A DNA stretch of 64,000 nt from Streptosporangium violaceochromogenes. GTDB taxonomy: Bacteria; Actinomycetota; Actinomycetes; Streptosporangiales; Streptosporangiaceae. This document shows, one piece after another, positions 1 to 8,509 of this stretch (its first letter is position 1; each line of letters starts with the position of its first letter). Under the pieces are notes generated by a model that had not been told where the DNA came from, ran no database searches, and was given only the letters and a program-made list of their open reading frames with translations. The stretch covers positions 1 through 64,000 of the forward strand of contig NZ_BNBB01000002.1 of NCBI RefSeq assembly GCF_014654615.1, read 5' to 3'. Position numbers and translations under genes: made by a program.

Positions 1-28
1 GCACACATCAAACGATCAACCCAGCGGC

Positions 29-505
29 ATGAGGGTGAACATCCCCCTCAAAATCGAAGAGCGGGCAATCGCGACCGTTCTGGCCTCGATTGTTTTGCTA
101 CCGACGCTACGAGTCGAGTGGTGCAAAATTTTTTCCGAAAAGCGGTCCGCTGTCGCCGTTCCACCACCGGACGCCGACCCAAGGCAGGCCGTCGCGGCAT
201 ATCTCAGCGCCGTGGCGGCCAAGGACGATGACACCGTGCGCACACTGGCCGCGCCGTTCTTTCTGGCGAGGCACGGGGGCGACGGAATCGGCTGCTCCTA
301 CCGCCGTCTGGACCTGATCTGGGTGGGGGAACCCCGTGCTGACGGTTCTCCCTACGCCCGGCAGGTGTTCTCCGTCCCCACCCGATACACGGTCGACATG
401 GAGGAAGCGGGGTCAGAACCGGACGGGGAACGTCGTTACGACGTCCTGGTCGGAAGAAGCACCCCCTCGGAACGATGGCGGGTAATCGATTACGGCAACG
501 GATAG
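29..505 (+). CDS. Hypothetical membrane-anchored or secreted protein
   Basis: A 158-residue protein I do not recognise as a named family. Residues 12-27 form a hydrophobic stretch (AIATVLASIVLLPTL), probably a signal anchor, so the remainder would lie outside the membrane. Residues 50-75 (DPRQAVAAYLSAVAAKDDDTVRTL) look like the first helix of an NTF2-like or lipoprotein-type fold, which is inference only. The ATG at 29 follows a purine-poor leader with no clear ribosome binding site. Base composition near 120-140 is locally AT-rich compared with the surroundings. It ends about 115 bases before the TnpB start and has no similarity to the PolX remnant on the far side of the element. Confidence 0.55.
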   Translation: MRVNIPLKIEERAIATVLASIVLLPTLRVEWCKIFSEKRSAVAVPPPDADPRQAVAAYLSAVAAKDDDTVRTLAAPFFLARHGGDGIGCSYRRLDLIWVGEPRADGSPYARQVFSVPTRYTVDMEEAGSEPDGERRYDVLVGRSTPSERWRVIDYGNG

Positions 506-506
506 G

Positions 507-1935
507 AAGGCGCGCCTGCCGGTCTGCGTGGGTTCTCACCTCGTTCTGCGCTCGCCTGTATGGCAGGCGGTCGGCCGGCCGCCGAGTCAGGCCGGCGATG
601 CGCGCGGCCAGGGAGGTCGCATGACCCACCGGCAGGGCTTCCGGGTGGAGCTGGACCCCACCTTCGCTCAGCGGGCCCGGCTCGGGCAGCACGCCGGCCT
701 GTCGCGGGTGGTGGAGAACTTCTGCCTAGAGAAGGTCAAGGCGGCCTTCGACCAGCGGGAAGCTGAACGGTCCTATGGTGTTTCCGGCAAGGACTTGACG
801 CCTGTTCCGTGGTCGGCGCCCGCGCTGGAGCGTCTGTGGCGCCTGGAACACTCGACCCGCTACCCGTGGTTCAGCGAAGACGGCTTGTCTTCCAGAGTTC
901 CGAAAGAGGCGTGCCGGGTCCGGGCTGTCGGCTTCAAGAACTTCTTCGACTCCCGCGGCGGGAAGCGGAAAGGCAAGAAAGCCGGCTTCCCAGGCTGGCG
1001 CAGGCGTAAGCACGGGTCGCGGTTCCGCTACGACGCCGACCGTGCCGCGCCCGCCGGCGTTCGGGCGGTGAAGGTGCCCGGCGTCGGCAAGGTGCGGACC
1101 TGTGAGGACATGTCGTGGCTCACCGAGCGCCTCGCGGACGGGCGGGCGCGGGTGATCGGTCCGACCGTCAAGGAGGCCGCGGGCCGGTGGTGGATCTCCT
1201 TCCAGGTGGAGATCGACCGCGGTGACCTCAACGAACGCCGTTCCGTCCCGGCCGGTGCGCCCGCGTGCGGGATCGACGTCGGGGTGAAGACGTTCGCGAC
1301 GATCGTGGATGACGACGGCGCCGTCACCGAGATCCACGCCCCTCAACCGCTCAAGGCCGCACTGCGGAAGCTGCGCAAGGCCAGCAAGGCGGTGGCGCGC
1401 AAACGGCGAGGCTCGGCCAACCAGGCCAAAGCCGTCCAGCGGCTCGCCCGGGTTCACCTTGAGGTGGCCAACCAGCGCGCCGACTTCCTGCACAAGACGA
1501 CGACGGACCTCGCGAGAACCAAGCGGGCCGTCGCCGTCGAAACTCTGAACGTCACCGGCATGATCGCCAACCGGCGCCTCGCCCGGGCGATCTCCGACCT
1601 CGGGTTCGGTGAGTTCTTCCGCCAACTCGCCTACAAAGCCGACTGGTACGGGTCCGCCGTATGGGTGGCCAGCCGCTGGTTCCCCTCCTCCAGGCTGTGT
1701 GGTGGGTGCGGCACCATCAACCGAGACCTCACCCTCGCCGACCGGGTATGGGCGTGCGGGTGCGGCCTCACCCACGACCGGGACGTCAACGCGGCCGGCA
1801 ACCTGCTCGCCGCGATGAAACTCGATCAGCAAGCCGCTTAGTTCCACGTCGCCGGGCAGTTCCCCGGAGACGCCAAACGCCTGTGGAGGCGACATAAGCC
1901 CCCGGTTCGCCGGGGCAGATGCCGATGAATCAGGA
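507..1935 (+). mobile_element. IS605/IS607-type element carrying tnpB only
   Basis: The element is defined by an intact tnpB (621-1841) plus a right-end-like sequence with a UUCG-loop hairpin (CCCCGG TTCG CCGGGG, 1900-1915) followed by an ATGAATCAGGAA-like tail at 1925-1936. No tnpA (Y1 or serine recombinase) is visible in any frame, so it would be non-autonomous, moved in trans or immobile. The left boundary is uncertain; 507 is simply the end of the preceding gene. The right boundary is placed near 1935 because sequence homologous to PolX begins about 20 bases later. Confidence 0.5.
621..1841 (+). CDS. tnpB: RNA-guided endonuclease TnpB (IS605/IS607 family)
   Basis: A TnpB protein of 406 residues, the usual length for the family. 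The N-terminal helix-turn-helix-like region is followed by an OrfB domain with a RuvC-like fold. All three RuvC acidic residues are visible: Asp near 219 (CGIDVGVKTF), Glu near 307 (AVETLNV) and Asp near 388 (HDRDVNAAGN). The zinc-finger cysteines are present in the form CGGCG...CGCG just before the last Asp. The family is known to encode RNA-guided DNA nucleases whose guide RNA is made from the element's right end. I chose the ATG at 621 because GGGAGG lies directly upstream (610-615); the frame is open further, to 528, but without a good site. Activity is plausible since no key residue is lost. Confidence 0.9.
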   Translation: MTHRQGFRVELDPTFAQRARLGQHAGLSRVVENFCLEKVKAAFDQREAERSYGVSGKDLTPVPWSAPALERLWRLEHSTRYPWFSEDGLSSRVPKEACRVRAVGFKNFFDSRGGKRKGKKAGFPGWRRRKHGSRFRYDADRAAPAGVRAVKVPGVGKVRTCEDMSWLTERLADGRARVIGPTVKEAAGRWWISFQVEIDRGDLNERRSVPAGAPACGIDVGVKTFATIVDDDGAVTEIHAPQPLKAALRKLRKASKAVARKRRGSANQAKAVQRLARVHLEVANQRADFLHKTTTDLARTKRAVAVETLNVTGMIANRRLARAISDLGFGEFFRQLAYKADWYGSAVWVASRWFPSSRLCGGCGTINRDLTLADRVWACGCGLTHDRDVNAAGNLLAAMKLDQQAA

Positions 1936-1950
1936 AAGAGGATCACTGAG
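1790..1950 (+). ncRNA. Candidate TnpB omega-RNA (right-end RNA plus guide)
   Basis: In TnpB systems the guide RNA overlaps the 3' end of tnpB and ends a short distance beyond the element's right end. Here the tnpB stop is followed by a structured stretch holding a perfect CCCCGG-TTCG-CCGGGG hairpin (1900-1915) and then the tail at 1925-1936. The guide would be the roughly 16-20 bases after about 1935, which run toward the PolX remnant. Both boundaries are inferred from the family, not seen directly. Confidence 0.35.
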
Positions 1951-2581
1951 ATTCTCCGAACGGTACTCCTACTACGCGGTGACCGACCACGCCCCCGACC
2001 TCGCCATGCAGCGGATGACGCTGGAGAAGGCGCTGCGGCAGCGTGAGCGGCTGCGGCGGCTCCAGAAGAGGTATCCGGGCATGCTGCTGCTGCACGGCAC
2101 CGAGCTCAACATCGCCCCCGACGGTTCGGTGGACTGGCCGGCGGAGGTGCTCGCGGGCTTCGACGTGTGCGTGGCGAGCGTGCACTCGCATTTCACCCAG
2201 TCACGAAAGGAGATGACCAGGAGGTTCGTCGCCGCGTGCGAGAACCCGCACGTCCACGTCATCGGCCACCCCACCACTCGCAGGATCGGCAGGCGCCCGC
2301 CGGTGGACGCCGACTGGGAGACGGTGTTCCGCGCCGCCGCCCGCACCGGCACCGCGATGGAGATCGACTCCTTCCCCGACCGTTCCGACCTTCCCACGGA
2401 TCTGGCGCGGCTGGCCCGCCACCACGGGGTGAGGTTCTCCATCGACAGCGACGCCCACGCGGTGCCGCACCTGGCCAACCGGCGTTTCGGCGTCGGCGTC
2501 GCGCAGCGCGCCTGGCTGACCGCCGACGACGTGGTCAACACCTGGCCGCCGGAGCGGCTGCTGGCCTTCCTCGGCCGCTGA
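1919..2581 (+). pseudogene. polX: 3' remnant of PolX-type DNA polymerase (PHP domain only)
   Basis: From about residue 13 the 220-residue ORF matches the C-terminal PHP phosphoesterase domain of bacterial family X DNA polymerases: YYAVTDHAPDL, HGTELNI, SVHSHF, GHPTTR and IDSDAHA. These supply the later metal ligands, but the first PHP motif (HTHxxxSDG) and the whole helix-hairpin-helix and polymerase region, more than 330 residues in intact PolX, are missing. The first dozen residues (MPMNQERGSLRF) are encoded by the right end of the TnpB element. The upstream half of polX is not found on the other side of the element, so a deletion accompanied or followed the insertion. The ORF could still be expressed from inside the element, but a functional product is unlikely. 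Confidence 0.75.
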
Positions 2582-2929
2582 GCCGCGCGGGCCGTCCCCT
2601 TCCGGACGCGGCCCGGGGAGGCTGGGGGGAAGGGCCCGGCTCCGCCGGTGAGCCGCCCGAAATCGCCGGCTGTTTCCCACCGACACCGGTTCATGGCATT
2701 TAAAAACGAAACTCTTACCCGTAAGGAACGGCGTGGGACGTTCTTCCTGTACGGCACGCGTATTGAGTAATCAGACAGGACGCCGCCCGGGAACGCACGA
2801 CCGGGCCGCCGCGCCCCGGAGCACGACCGCCGGAGGACTTCCGGAGGACGCCCGAACGAAACACAGTGGAAACGAGCCGGAGTGATGATGGCCGTAGCCG
2901 CTCCCGCTCTCCACCAGGAGGTTCGACAG
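2582..2929. other. Gene-free interval before the WS/DGAT gene
   Basis: About 350 bases without a credible gene. It holds the hairpin at 2588-2615, an AT-richer stretch at 2698-2770 that is the likely promoter region of the acyltransferase gene, and an imperfect inverted repeat with GGAACG (2725-2730) against CGTTC (2739-2743). No tRNA or small RNA could be identified. Confidence 0.4.
2588..2615 (+). terminator. Hairpin after the polX remnant
   Basis: CGGGCCGTCC pairs with GGACGCGGCCCG across a short loop with a 2-base bulge, seven bases after the stop codon. There is no T-tract, which is common for hairpin terminators in GC-rich actinomycetes. Confidence 0.45.
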
Positions 2930-4414
2930 ATGCGCCAGCTGACCGCTCTCGACGCGCAGTTTCTCCACGCGGAGTCGCCGACCACCGCGGTCCACGTCGC
3001 CGGGGTGGCGATCCTCGACCCGTCGGACGGCCCGGCGGGCGCCGTGACGCGCGAGGCCCTGATCGAGCTGCTGCGCCGGCGGCTGCACCTGGCGCCGGCG
3101 CTGAGCATGCGCCTGGTCGGGGTGCCGTTCGACCTCGACCACCCCTACTGGGAGAAGGTCCGCGACCTCGACGTCGCCGACCACGTCCACGAGGTGACGC
3201 TGCCGCTGCCCGGTGACGAGGCCCAGCTCGCCGAGCAGGTCGCCCGCCTCCACGAGCGGCACCTGGACCGGCGCCGGCCGCTGTGGGAGATGCACCTCAT
3301 CCAGGGGCTGACCGGCGGCCGGGTCGCGCTCTACGCCAAGGTCCACCACTGCGCGATCGACGGGGTGACGGGAGCGGAGACCCTGGCCGCCCTGCTGGAC
3401 CTCACCCCCGAGCCCCGGGCGGTCGAGCCGCCCGCCCCCGCACCCGCCTCCGCGCGGACGGGCACGGCCCCCGGGCCGCTGGCCATGCTCGCGGTGGCCG
3501 CGGCCCGGTCGGTGATGCACCCCGCCAGGGCGCTGCGCGCGCTGGGCCGGATGGCGGCCGATCTCGACGCGATGCCGGTGGCCTCGGCGCTGCCGGGGGC
3601 GCGGGTGGTGGCCGAGACGGCCCGGACGATCGCGGGCAACCCCGGCGAGCTGCCGGCGCTGCCCGCGCTCTCGGCTCCGCGCACGCCGTTCAACGGCCCC
3701 ATCAGCGCCGAGCGGCGCTTCTCCTACGGCTCGATCCCGCTCGCGGAGGTCAAACGGATCGCCAGGACCTTCGGGATCAGCGTCAACGACGTGGTCATGA
3801 CGCTGTGCGCCTCGGCGCTGCGGGCCTGGCTGCGGGAGCGGGACGCCCTGCCCGGCCGGCCGCTGATCGCCGCGGTCCCGGTCGCGCTCCGTACGGCGGG
3901 CAAGGGCTCGGCGATCGGCAACCGGCTCTCGGTGATGATCGCCCCGATGCCGACGAACGTGGACTCGCCCCTCGACCGGCTGCGGGTGATGGGGCGGACG
4001 ATGCGCAAGGCCAAGCGCCGGTTCGCCGGGTCGCCCGCCACGTGGCTGGGCGAGCTGTCGTCGATGCTGCCGGCGCCCTTCACCGCGCTCGCGACCCCGG
4101 CGGTGTTCCGGCTGGCGTCGCTGGTGCTGCCACCGATCAACCTGATCGTGTCGAACGTGCCGGGCCCGCAGCTCCCGCTGTATCTGTGCGGGGCCCGGGT
4201 GCTCGCCTACCATCCGATGTCGGTGCTGACCGACATGAGCGGCGGGCTCAACATCACCTGCTTCTCCTACGACGGCTCGCTGGACTTCGGCATCCTGGCC
4301 TGCCCGGACCGGGTGGAGGACGTGTGGCGCCTGATGGGGCACCTCCAGGAGGCGATGGACGAGCTGGTGGAGCTGGCCGGCGCCGCCCCGGCCAGGGAGA
4401 TGGCCTCCGTCTGA
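2930..4414 (+). CDS. Wax ester synthase/diacylglycerol O-acyltransferase (WS/DGAT)
   Basis: A bifunctional WS/DGAT-family enzyme of 494 residues. It is expected to transfer an acyl group from acyl-CoA to diacylglycerol or a fatty alcohol, making storage lipid. The N terminus MRQLTALDAQFLHAE is typical. The catalytic HHxxxDG motif is seen as HHCAIDGVTG around residue 140. The C-terminal WES_acyltransf segment includes the conserved VSNVPGP and the TDMSGGLNIT region. I chose the ATG at 2930 because AGGAGG sits 8 bases upstream (2916-2921); the earlier ATGs at 2885-2888 lack such a site. A hairpin follows the gene. The adjacent convergent TetR gene may or may not regulate it. Confidence 0.92.
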   Translation: MRQLTALDAQFLHAESPTTAVHVAGVAILDPSDGPAGAVTREALIELLRRRLHLAPALSMRLVGVPFDLDHPYWEKVRDLDVADHVHEVTLPLPGDEAQLAEQVARLHERHLDRRRPLWEMHLIQGLTGGRVALYAKVHHCAIDGVTGAETLAALLDLTPEPRAVEPPAPAPASARTGTAPGPLAMLAVAAARSVMHPARALRALGRMAADLDAMPVASALPGARVVAETARTIAGNPGELPALPALSAPRTPFNGPISAERRFSYGSIPLAEVKRIARTFGISVNDVVMTLCASALRAWLRERDALPGRPLIAAVPVALRTAGKGSAIGNRLSVMIAPMPTNVDSPLDRLRVMGRTMRKAKRRFAGSPATWLGELSSMLPAPFTALATPAVFRLASLVLPPINLIVSNVPGPQLPLYLCGARVLAYHPMSVLTDMSGGLNITCFSYDGSLDFGILACPDRVEDVWRLMGHLQEAMDELVELAGAAPAREMASV

Positions 4415-4417
4415 CGA

Positions 4418-4434
4418 CCGGCCCGAGGGGCCGG
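4418..4434 (+). terminator. Hairpin after the WS/DGAT gene
   Basis: CCGGCCC (4418-4424) pairs perfectly with GGGCCGG (4428-4434) around a 3-base loop, directly after the stop codon. It lies between convergent genes. Confidence 0.45.
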
Positions 4435-4497
4435 CCCGGGGCGGGGGCGCGCGGCCGACTCAGCCCGACCTGGGGGCGGGCCCGGCGCGGCGGCGGC

Positions 4498-5091
4498 TCA
4501 GCCCAGCGCGTGGGCGATCAGCTCGGCGACGGCGTCGGGGTCGATGTGGTGGCCGGTGAGCTGGCAGAGGTTCTCCTGGTAGAGCAGCACCGCGGCGAAG
4601 GTGACCGCGGCCACCTCCAGCCGGGCGGCGTCACCGCGGGGCGTGGGCAGCGCCAGCTCCAGCGCGAACCGGGCCCGCCGGATGATCTCGCCGTTCAGCC
4701 TGCCCAGCCGCTCGCGGACCGAGCGGTGGGTGTCGGCCTCGCGGAACAGGATGCGGCGCATCGCCGGGGAGGCGCGGAGCGGCAGCCGCCGGGCCAGCCG
4801 AGAGAGGGTGCCCGCGGCGTCGCCGGGGACGGCCTCCACCTCGGGAACCTCCTCCACGAGCGTGCGCTCGTCGATCAGCGTGACCAGCACGTCGATCTTC
4901 TTGGGGAAGTAGTGGAAGACGAGCCCCTTGGGCACGTCGGCCAGCCGCGCGATCTCCGCGGTGGGGGTCGCCTCGTAGCCGACCCCGGCGAAAAGCTCTT
5001 CGGCGGCGTCGAGGATGCGTGTGCGCGTGCCGAGGTCGGAGGCGTCACGCGCGCGCCCGGACCCGCCGCCGCGCTGTCTGAGGCTGCCCAC
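4498..5091 (-). CDS. TetR/AcrR family transcriptional regulator
   Basis: A TetR-type repressor of 197 residues. The helix-turn-helix covers about residues 25-65 (TRTRILDAAEELFAGVGYEATPTAEIARLADVPKGLVFHYFPKKIDVL). The C-terminal ligand-binding half is diverged, so the effector cannot be inferred. The GTG start at 5091 is preceded by TAAGGT exactly 6 bases upstream (5098-5103), the layout of an actinobacterial TANNNT -10 box on a leaderless transcript. It is divergent from the aldo/keto reductase gene and convergent with the WS/DGAT gene, so either could be a target. Confidence 0.88.
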   Translation of the reverse strand: MGSLRQRGGGSGRARDASDLGTRTRILDAAEELFAGVGYEATPTAEIARLADVPKGLVFHYFPKKIDVLVTLIDERTLVEEVPEVEAVPGDAAGTLSRLARRLPLRASPAMRRILFREADTHRSVRERLGRLNGEIIRRARFALELALPTPRGDAARLEVAAVTFAAVLLYQENLCQLTGHHIDPDAVAELIAHALG

Positions 5092-5312
5092 AGCCCGACC
5101 TTAGCTCCCGGCCCGGCCGGTTTTCCATGCCGCCGAGGGGAGAGCACCGTACGCCGTCCTCCCCGGGGAGCCGCCGCAGAGGTACGCGACCGGGAAGGCT
5201 CCCTCCGGAGGGGTGTCCGGCGGCCGTTCCCGGAGCCCGCGTGCGATGCTGTCCGGGTGATCGACCGAATCCAGCATGAAGCCCGCTTTTCTCAGCAAAT
5301 AAGGTGAAATTT

Positions 5313-6236
5313 ATGAGCATTGCTGAACTAAACCTTTTTCCGCTCTGCCTGGGCGGCAACGTTTTCGGCTGGACCGCTGACCGGGACGCCTCCTTCGCCG
5401 TCCTGGACGCCTACGCCGAGGCGGGCGGCAACTTCGTCGACACCGCCGACGTGTACTCGGCGTGGGTACCCGGGCACTCCGGCGGGGAGTCGGAGAGCGT
5501 CATCGGCGAGTGGATGGCCCTGCGCGGCAACCGCGACCGGATGGTGGTGGCCACCAAGGTGGGCTCGATGGAGGGCCGCCAGGGGCTGTCGGCGGCGAAC
5601 ATCCAGCGGGCCGTGGAGGACTCGCTGCGGCGGCTGCGGACCGACCGCGTCGACCTGTACTGGGCGCACGTCGACGATCCGGAGACACCGCTGGAGGAGA
5701 CCCTCGGCGCGTTCGACGCCCTCGTCCGCGCCGGCAAGGTGCGGCACGTCGGCGCCTCCAACCACGAGGCCGCGCGGCTGGCCGAGGCGCTGGAGGTCTC
5801 CGAGCGGGAGGGGTTCGTCCGCTACGAGGCGCTCCAGCAGCACTACAACCTGCTGGAGCGCGGCTACGAGGGCGCGCTGCGCGAGGTGGTGACCGCGGGC
5901 GGGCTGGTCAGCATGCCGTACTTCGGGCTGGCCCGGGGCTTTCTGACCGGGAAGTACCGGCCCGGGGTCGAGGTGGACAGCCCGCGCGCGGGCGCGGCGG
6001 GCGCCTATCTGACGACCGAGCGCGGTCCCCGGGTCCTGCGGGCCCTGGATCGGGTGGCCGCCGGCCACGGCGTCGCCCCGGCCACCGTCGCCCTCGCCTG
6101 GCTGGCCGCCCAGCCCACGGTGGCCACGCCGATCGCCAGCGCCCGCGACGTCGAGCAGCTCCGGCCGCTGCTCGACCTCGCCGAGGTGAAGCTGGGCGAG
6201 GACGATCTGGCGCTGCTGGACGAGGCCTCCCGCTGA
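5313..6236 (+). CDS. Aldo/keto reductase
   Basis: An NADPH-dependent oxidoreductase of the aldo/keto reductase superfamily, 307 residues, forming a TIM barrel. Visible hallmarks are the catalytic Asp-Tyr pair in NFVDTADVYSAW, the Lys in MVVATKVGS, and VGASNHEA at the usual strand. The family reduces aldehydes or ketones; the substrate is not predictable. The ATG at 5313 has AAGGTG 6 bases upstream; a GTG at 5304 in the same frame overlaps that site and is less likely. Its 5' leader is AT-richer than the neighbourhood. A strong hairpin follows the gene. Confidence 0.9.
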   Translation: MSIAELNLFPLCLGGNVFGWTADRDASFAVLDAYAEAGGNFVDTADVYSAWVPGHSGGESESVIGEWMALRGNRDRMVVATKVGSMEGRQGLSAANIQRAVEDSLRRLRTDRVDLYWAHVDDPETPLEETLGAFDALVRAGKVRHVGASNHEAARLAEALEVSEREGFVRYEALQQHYNLLERGYEGALREVVTAGGLVSMPYFGLARGFLTGKYRPGVEVDSPRAGAAGAYLTTERGPRVLRALDRVAAGHGVAPATVALAWLAAQPTVATPIASARDVEQLRPLLDLAEVKLGEDDLALLDEASR

Positions 6237-6256
6237 CGGCCTTTCGCTGACGCGGC

Positions 6257-6290
6257 GGCCCGGCGGCCGGGGGGAGTCGGCCGCCGGGCC
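6257..6290. terminator. Bidirectional terminator between convergent genes
   Basis: A perfect 13-bp stem, GGCCCGGCGGCCG with CGGCCGCCGGGCC, encloses an 8-base loop. It lies between the aldo/keto reductase gene (plus) and the symporter gene (minus) and could serve both. Confidence 0.6.
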
Positions 6291-6392
6291 CGCGCGGAGG
6301 GGGACGGGCCCCTTCCCCGCGGCTTTCGGATCGGGTCTTCCGCGCCGCCTCCGGACCGGCCTGCGCCTCGCCTCCGGACCGCGCCGGGCGGA

Positions 6393-8003
6393 TCAGTGCG
6401 GGGTCGCCTGCTCCGCGCCGACGCCGGTGAGCGAGCGGACCTCGATCTCGGCGTACTTGGCCGGGTTGTTCTCCTTGCTGAGCCGTGTGCCGACGAAACC
6501 GGCCAGGAAGCCGAGCGGGATGGAGACGACGCCGGGGTTGCTCAGCGGGAACCAGGCGAAGTCGGCGTCCGGGAACAGGGCGGTGGGGCCGCCCGAGACG
6601 ACCGGCGAGAAGACCACCAGGAGCAGCGCCGAGACCAGGCCGCCGTAGATGGCCGAGACGGCCCCGGCGGTGTTGAAGCGCCTCCAGAAGAGGCTGTAGA
6701 GGATGGCGGGCAGGTTTCCGGAGGCGGCCACCGCGAAGGCGAGCGCGACCAGGAAGGCCACGTTCTGCCCCTGGGCGAGGATGCCGAGCCCGATGGCGAC
6801 CGCGCCGATGACGAAGGCGGAGATCCGGGCCACCAGGATCTCCTCCCCCTCGGTGACCTCGCCGCGCTTGAACACGTGGGCGTACAGGTCGTGGGCGAAG
6901 CTCGACGAGGAGGCCAGCGTCAGGCCGGCGACGACCGCCAGGATGGTGGCGAAGGCGACCGCCGCGATGACCGCCAGCAGGATCGTCCCGCCGACCTCAC
7001 CGAAGATCTGCTCGCCCACGGCCTGGGCCAGCTGGGGCGCCGCGGTGTTGCCCGCCTTGTCCTGCGCCGCGATCGCCTTGCCGCCGACCAGCGCCGCCGC
7101 GCCGAAGCCGAGCGTGAGGGTGAGGAGGTAGAAGACGCCGATGATGCCGATGCCCCACAGCACCGACCGGCGGGCCTCCCGCGCGGTGGGGACGGTGTAG
7201 AAGCGGATCAGGATGTGCGGCAGGCCCGCGGTGCCGAGCACCAGCGCCAGGCCCAGGCTGATCAGGTCGATCTTGCCGGCGACGCCCTGCGCGGCGGTGC
7301 CGTACTTCAGGCCCGGGATGAGGAACTGCCCGCCCTTGCCGCTCCGCGCGGCGGCGTCGCCCAGCAGCGCCGAGACGTTGAAGCCGTACTTGCCGAGCAC
7401 CAGCAGCGTGACCAGGGTCGCGCCGCCCATGAGCAGCACGGCCTTGACGATCTGCACCCAGGTGGTGCCCTTCATGCCGCCGACGACCACGTAGACGATC
7501 ATCAGCAGGCCGACGCCGACGATGGTCAGCGCCTTGCCGGCCGGCGAGGTGATGCCGAGCAGGAGGCCGACCAGCGCGCCCGCGCCGACCATCTGGGCCA
7601 GCAGGTAGAAGATCGACACGGTGATGGTGGAGACGCCCGCGGCGGTGCGGACCGGGCGCGGGCTCATCCGGAAGGCCAGGACGTCGGCCATGGTGAACTT
7701 GCCGGAGTTGCGCATCAGCTCGGCGACCAGCAGCAGCGCCACCAGCCAGGCGACCAGGAAGCCGATCGAGTACAGGAAGCCGTCGTACCCCGACAGCGCG
7801 ATGATGCCGGCGATGCCCAGGAAGCTCGCGGCCGACATGTAGTCGCCGCCGATCGCCATGCCGTTCTGCACCCCGCTGAAGGACCGGCCCCCGGCGTAGA
7901 AGTCGGTGGCGTTCCTGGTGTTGCGGCTCGCCCAGAAGGTGATCGCCAGCGTTCCGGCGACGAAGAGCAGGAAAAGGGTCGTGGACAGCGCCTGGTGGGT
8001 CAT
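6393..8003 (-). CDS. actP: ActP-like cation/acetate symporter (SSS family)
   Basis: A sodium:solute symporter family protein of 536 residues with about 13 membrane segments. It closely resembles ActP/MctC-type uptake systems for acetate and other short monocarboxylates. Typical segments are FYAGGRSFSGVQNGMAIGGDYMSAASFLG near the start and GTAGLPHILIRFYTVPTAREARRS in the middle. The ATG at 8003 overlaps the stop of the DUF485 gene as ATGA, so the two are translationally coupled. This pairing mirrors yjcH-actP of enterobacteria. A CRP-like site lies upstream of the pair. A second SSS gene and a LytS/LytTR system upstream on the same strand suggest one monocarboxylate-uptake regulon. Confidence 0.92.
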   Translation of the reverse strand: MTHQALSTTLFLLFVAGTLAITFWASRNTRNATDFYAGGRSFSGVQNGMAIGGDYMSAASFLGIAGIIALSGYDGFLYSIGFLVAWLVALLLVAELMRNSGKFTMADVLAFRMSPRPVRTAAGVSTITVSIFYLLAQMVGAGALVGLLLGITSPAGKALTIVGVGLLMIVYVVVGGMKGTTWVQIVKAVLLMGGATLVTLLVLGKYGFNVSALLGDAAARSGKGGQFLIPGLKYGTAAQGVAGKIDLISLGLALVLGTAGLPHILIRFYTVPTAREARRSVLWGIGIIGVFYLLTLTLGFGAAALVGGKAIAAQDKAGNTAAPQLAQAVGEQIFGEVGGTILLAVIAAVAFATILAVVAGLTLASSSSFAHDLYAHVFKRGEVTEGEEILVARISAFVIGAVAIGLGILAQGQNVAFLVALAFAVAASGNLPAILYSLFWRRFNTAGAVSAIYGGLVSALLLVVFSPVVSGGPTALFPDADFAWFPLSNPGVVSIPLGFLAGFVGTRLSKENNPAKYAEIEVRSLTGVGAEQATPH

Positions 8004-8341
8004 GCCCTCTCCCTCTCCGCCTCGTGCTCGGCCTCGGCGCGGATCTCCCCGGCCAGCGGGTCGAGCCTGCGGGCGGCGTACCGGGAGTAGGCCCAGGCGA
8101 TCAGGAACGTCGAGACGAACTGGAGCAGGCCGAGGACCAGCGCCACGTTGACGTTGCCGAGCACCTTGACGGCCATCAGGTCGCGCGCCCAGCCCGACAG
8201 CGCCACATAGAGCAGGTACCACGCCAGAAACGCCGCCGTCATCGGGAACACCCATGAGCGGAAGCGCCGTCTCAGCTCCCGGAACCTGTCGTCGGCCTCT
8301 ATCCGTTCGTAGACCGACGCGTCGTCGTGCCTGGTGGCCAT
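8000..8341 (-). CDS. DUF485 small membrane protein (YjcH-like)
   Basis: A 113-residue protein with two membrane segments (WVFPMTAAFLAWYLLYVAL and ALVLGLLQFVSTFLIAWAYS) and a charged C-terminal tail. DUF485 proteins are usually encoded directly upstream of acetate symporters and are thought to assist them, though their role is unproven. I chose the ATG at 8341 (MATRHDD) because GGGAGGTCC lies just upstream; the longer frame to 8377 would run across the CRP-like site. It overlaps the symporter gene by 4 bases. Confidence 0.88.
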   Translation of the reverse strand: MATRHDDASVYERIEADDRFRELRRRFRSWVFPMTAAFLAWYLLYVALSGWARDLMAVKVLGNVNVALVLGLLQFVSTFLIAWAYSRYAARRLDPLAGEIRAEAEHEAERERA

Positions 8342-8356
8342 CGGACCTCCCGCCAA

Positions 8357-8372
8357 TGTGATCTGGATCACG
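8357..8372. promoter_or_regulatory. CRP/GlxR-like binding site upstream of DUF485-actP
   Basis: The sequence TGTGATCTGGATCACG matches the CRP consensus TGTGA-N6-TCACA at every defined position but the last. It lies 16 bases upstream of the DUF485 start codon. acs-actP-type genes are known CRP/GlxR targets in other bacteria. A position this close to the start suggests either repression or a compact promoter. Confidence 0.6.
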
Positions 8373-8509
8373 AACAACGTAGGAGGGGAAGGTACCCCGC
8401 GAGGAGCCCCGGGCGGGGGCGCTTCGCCCAGCCGCCGTCGCGTCGCGGTCAGTCGGGGATGACATGCGGTGAAAGGTCTGTCTTGTGCGGCAAGCGGCGC
8501 CGTCCGTCG

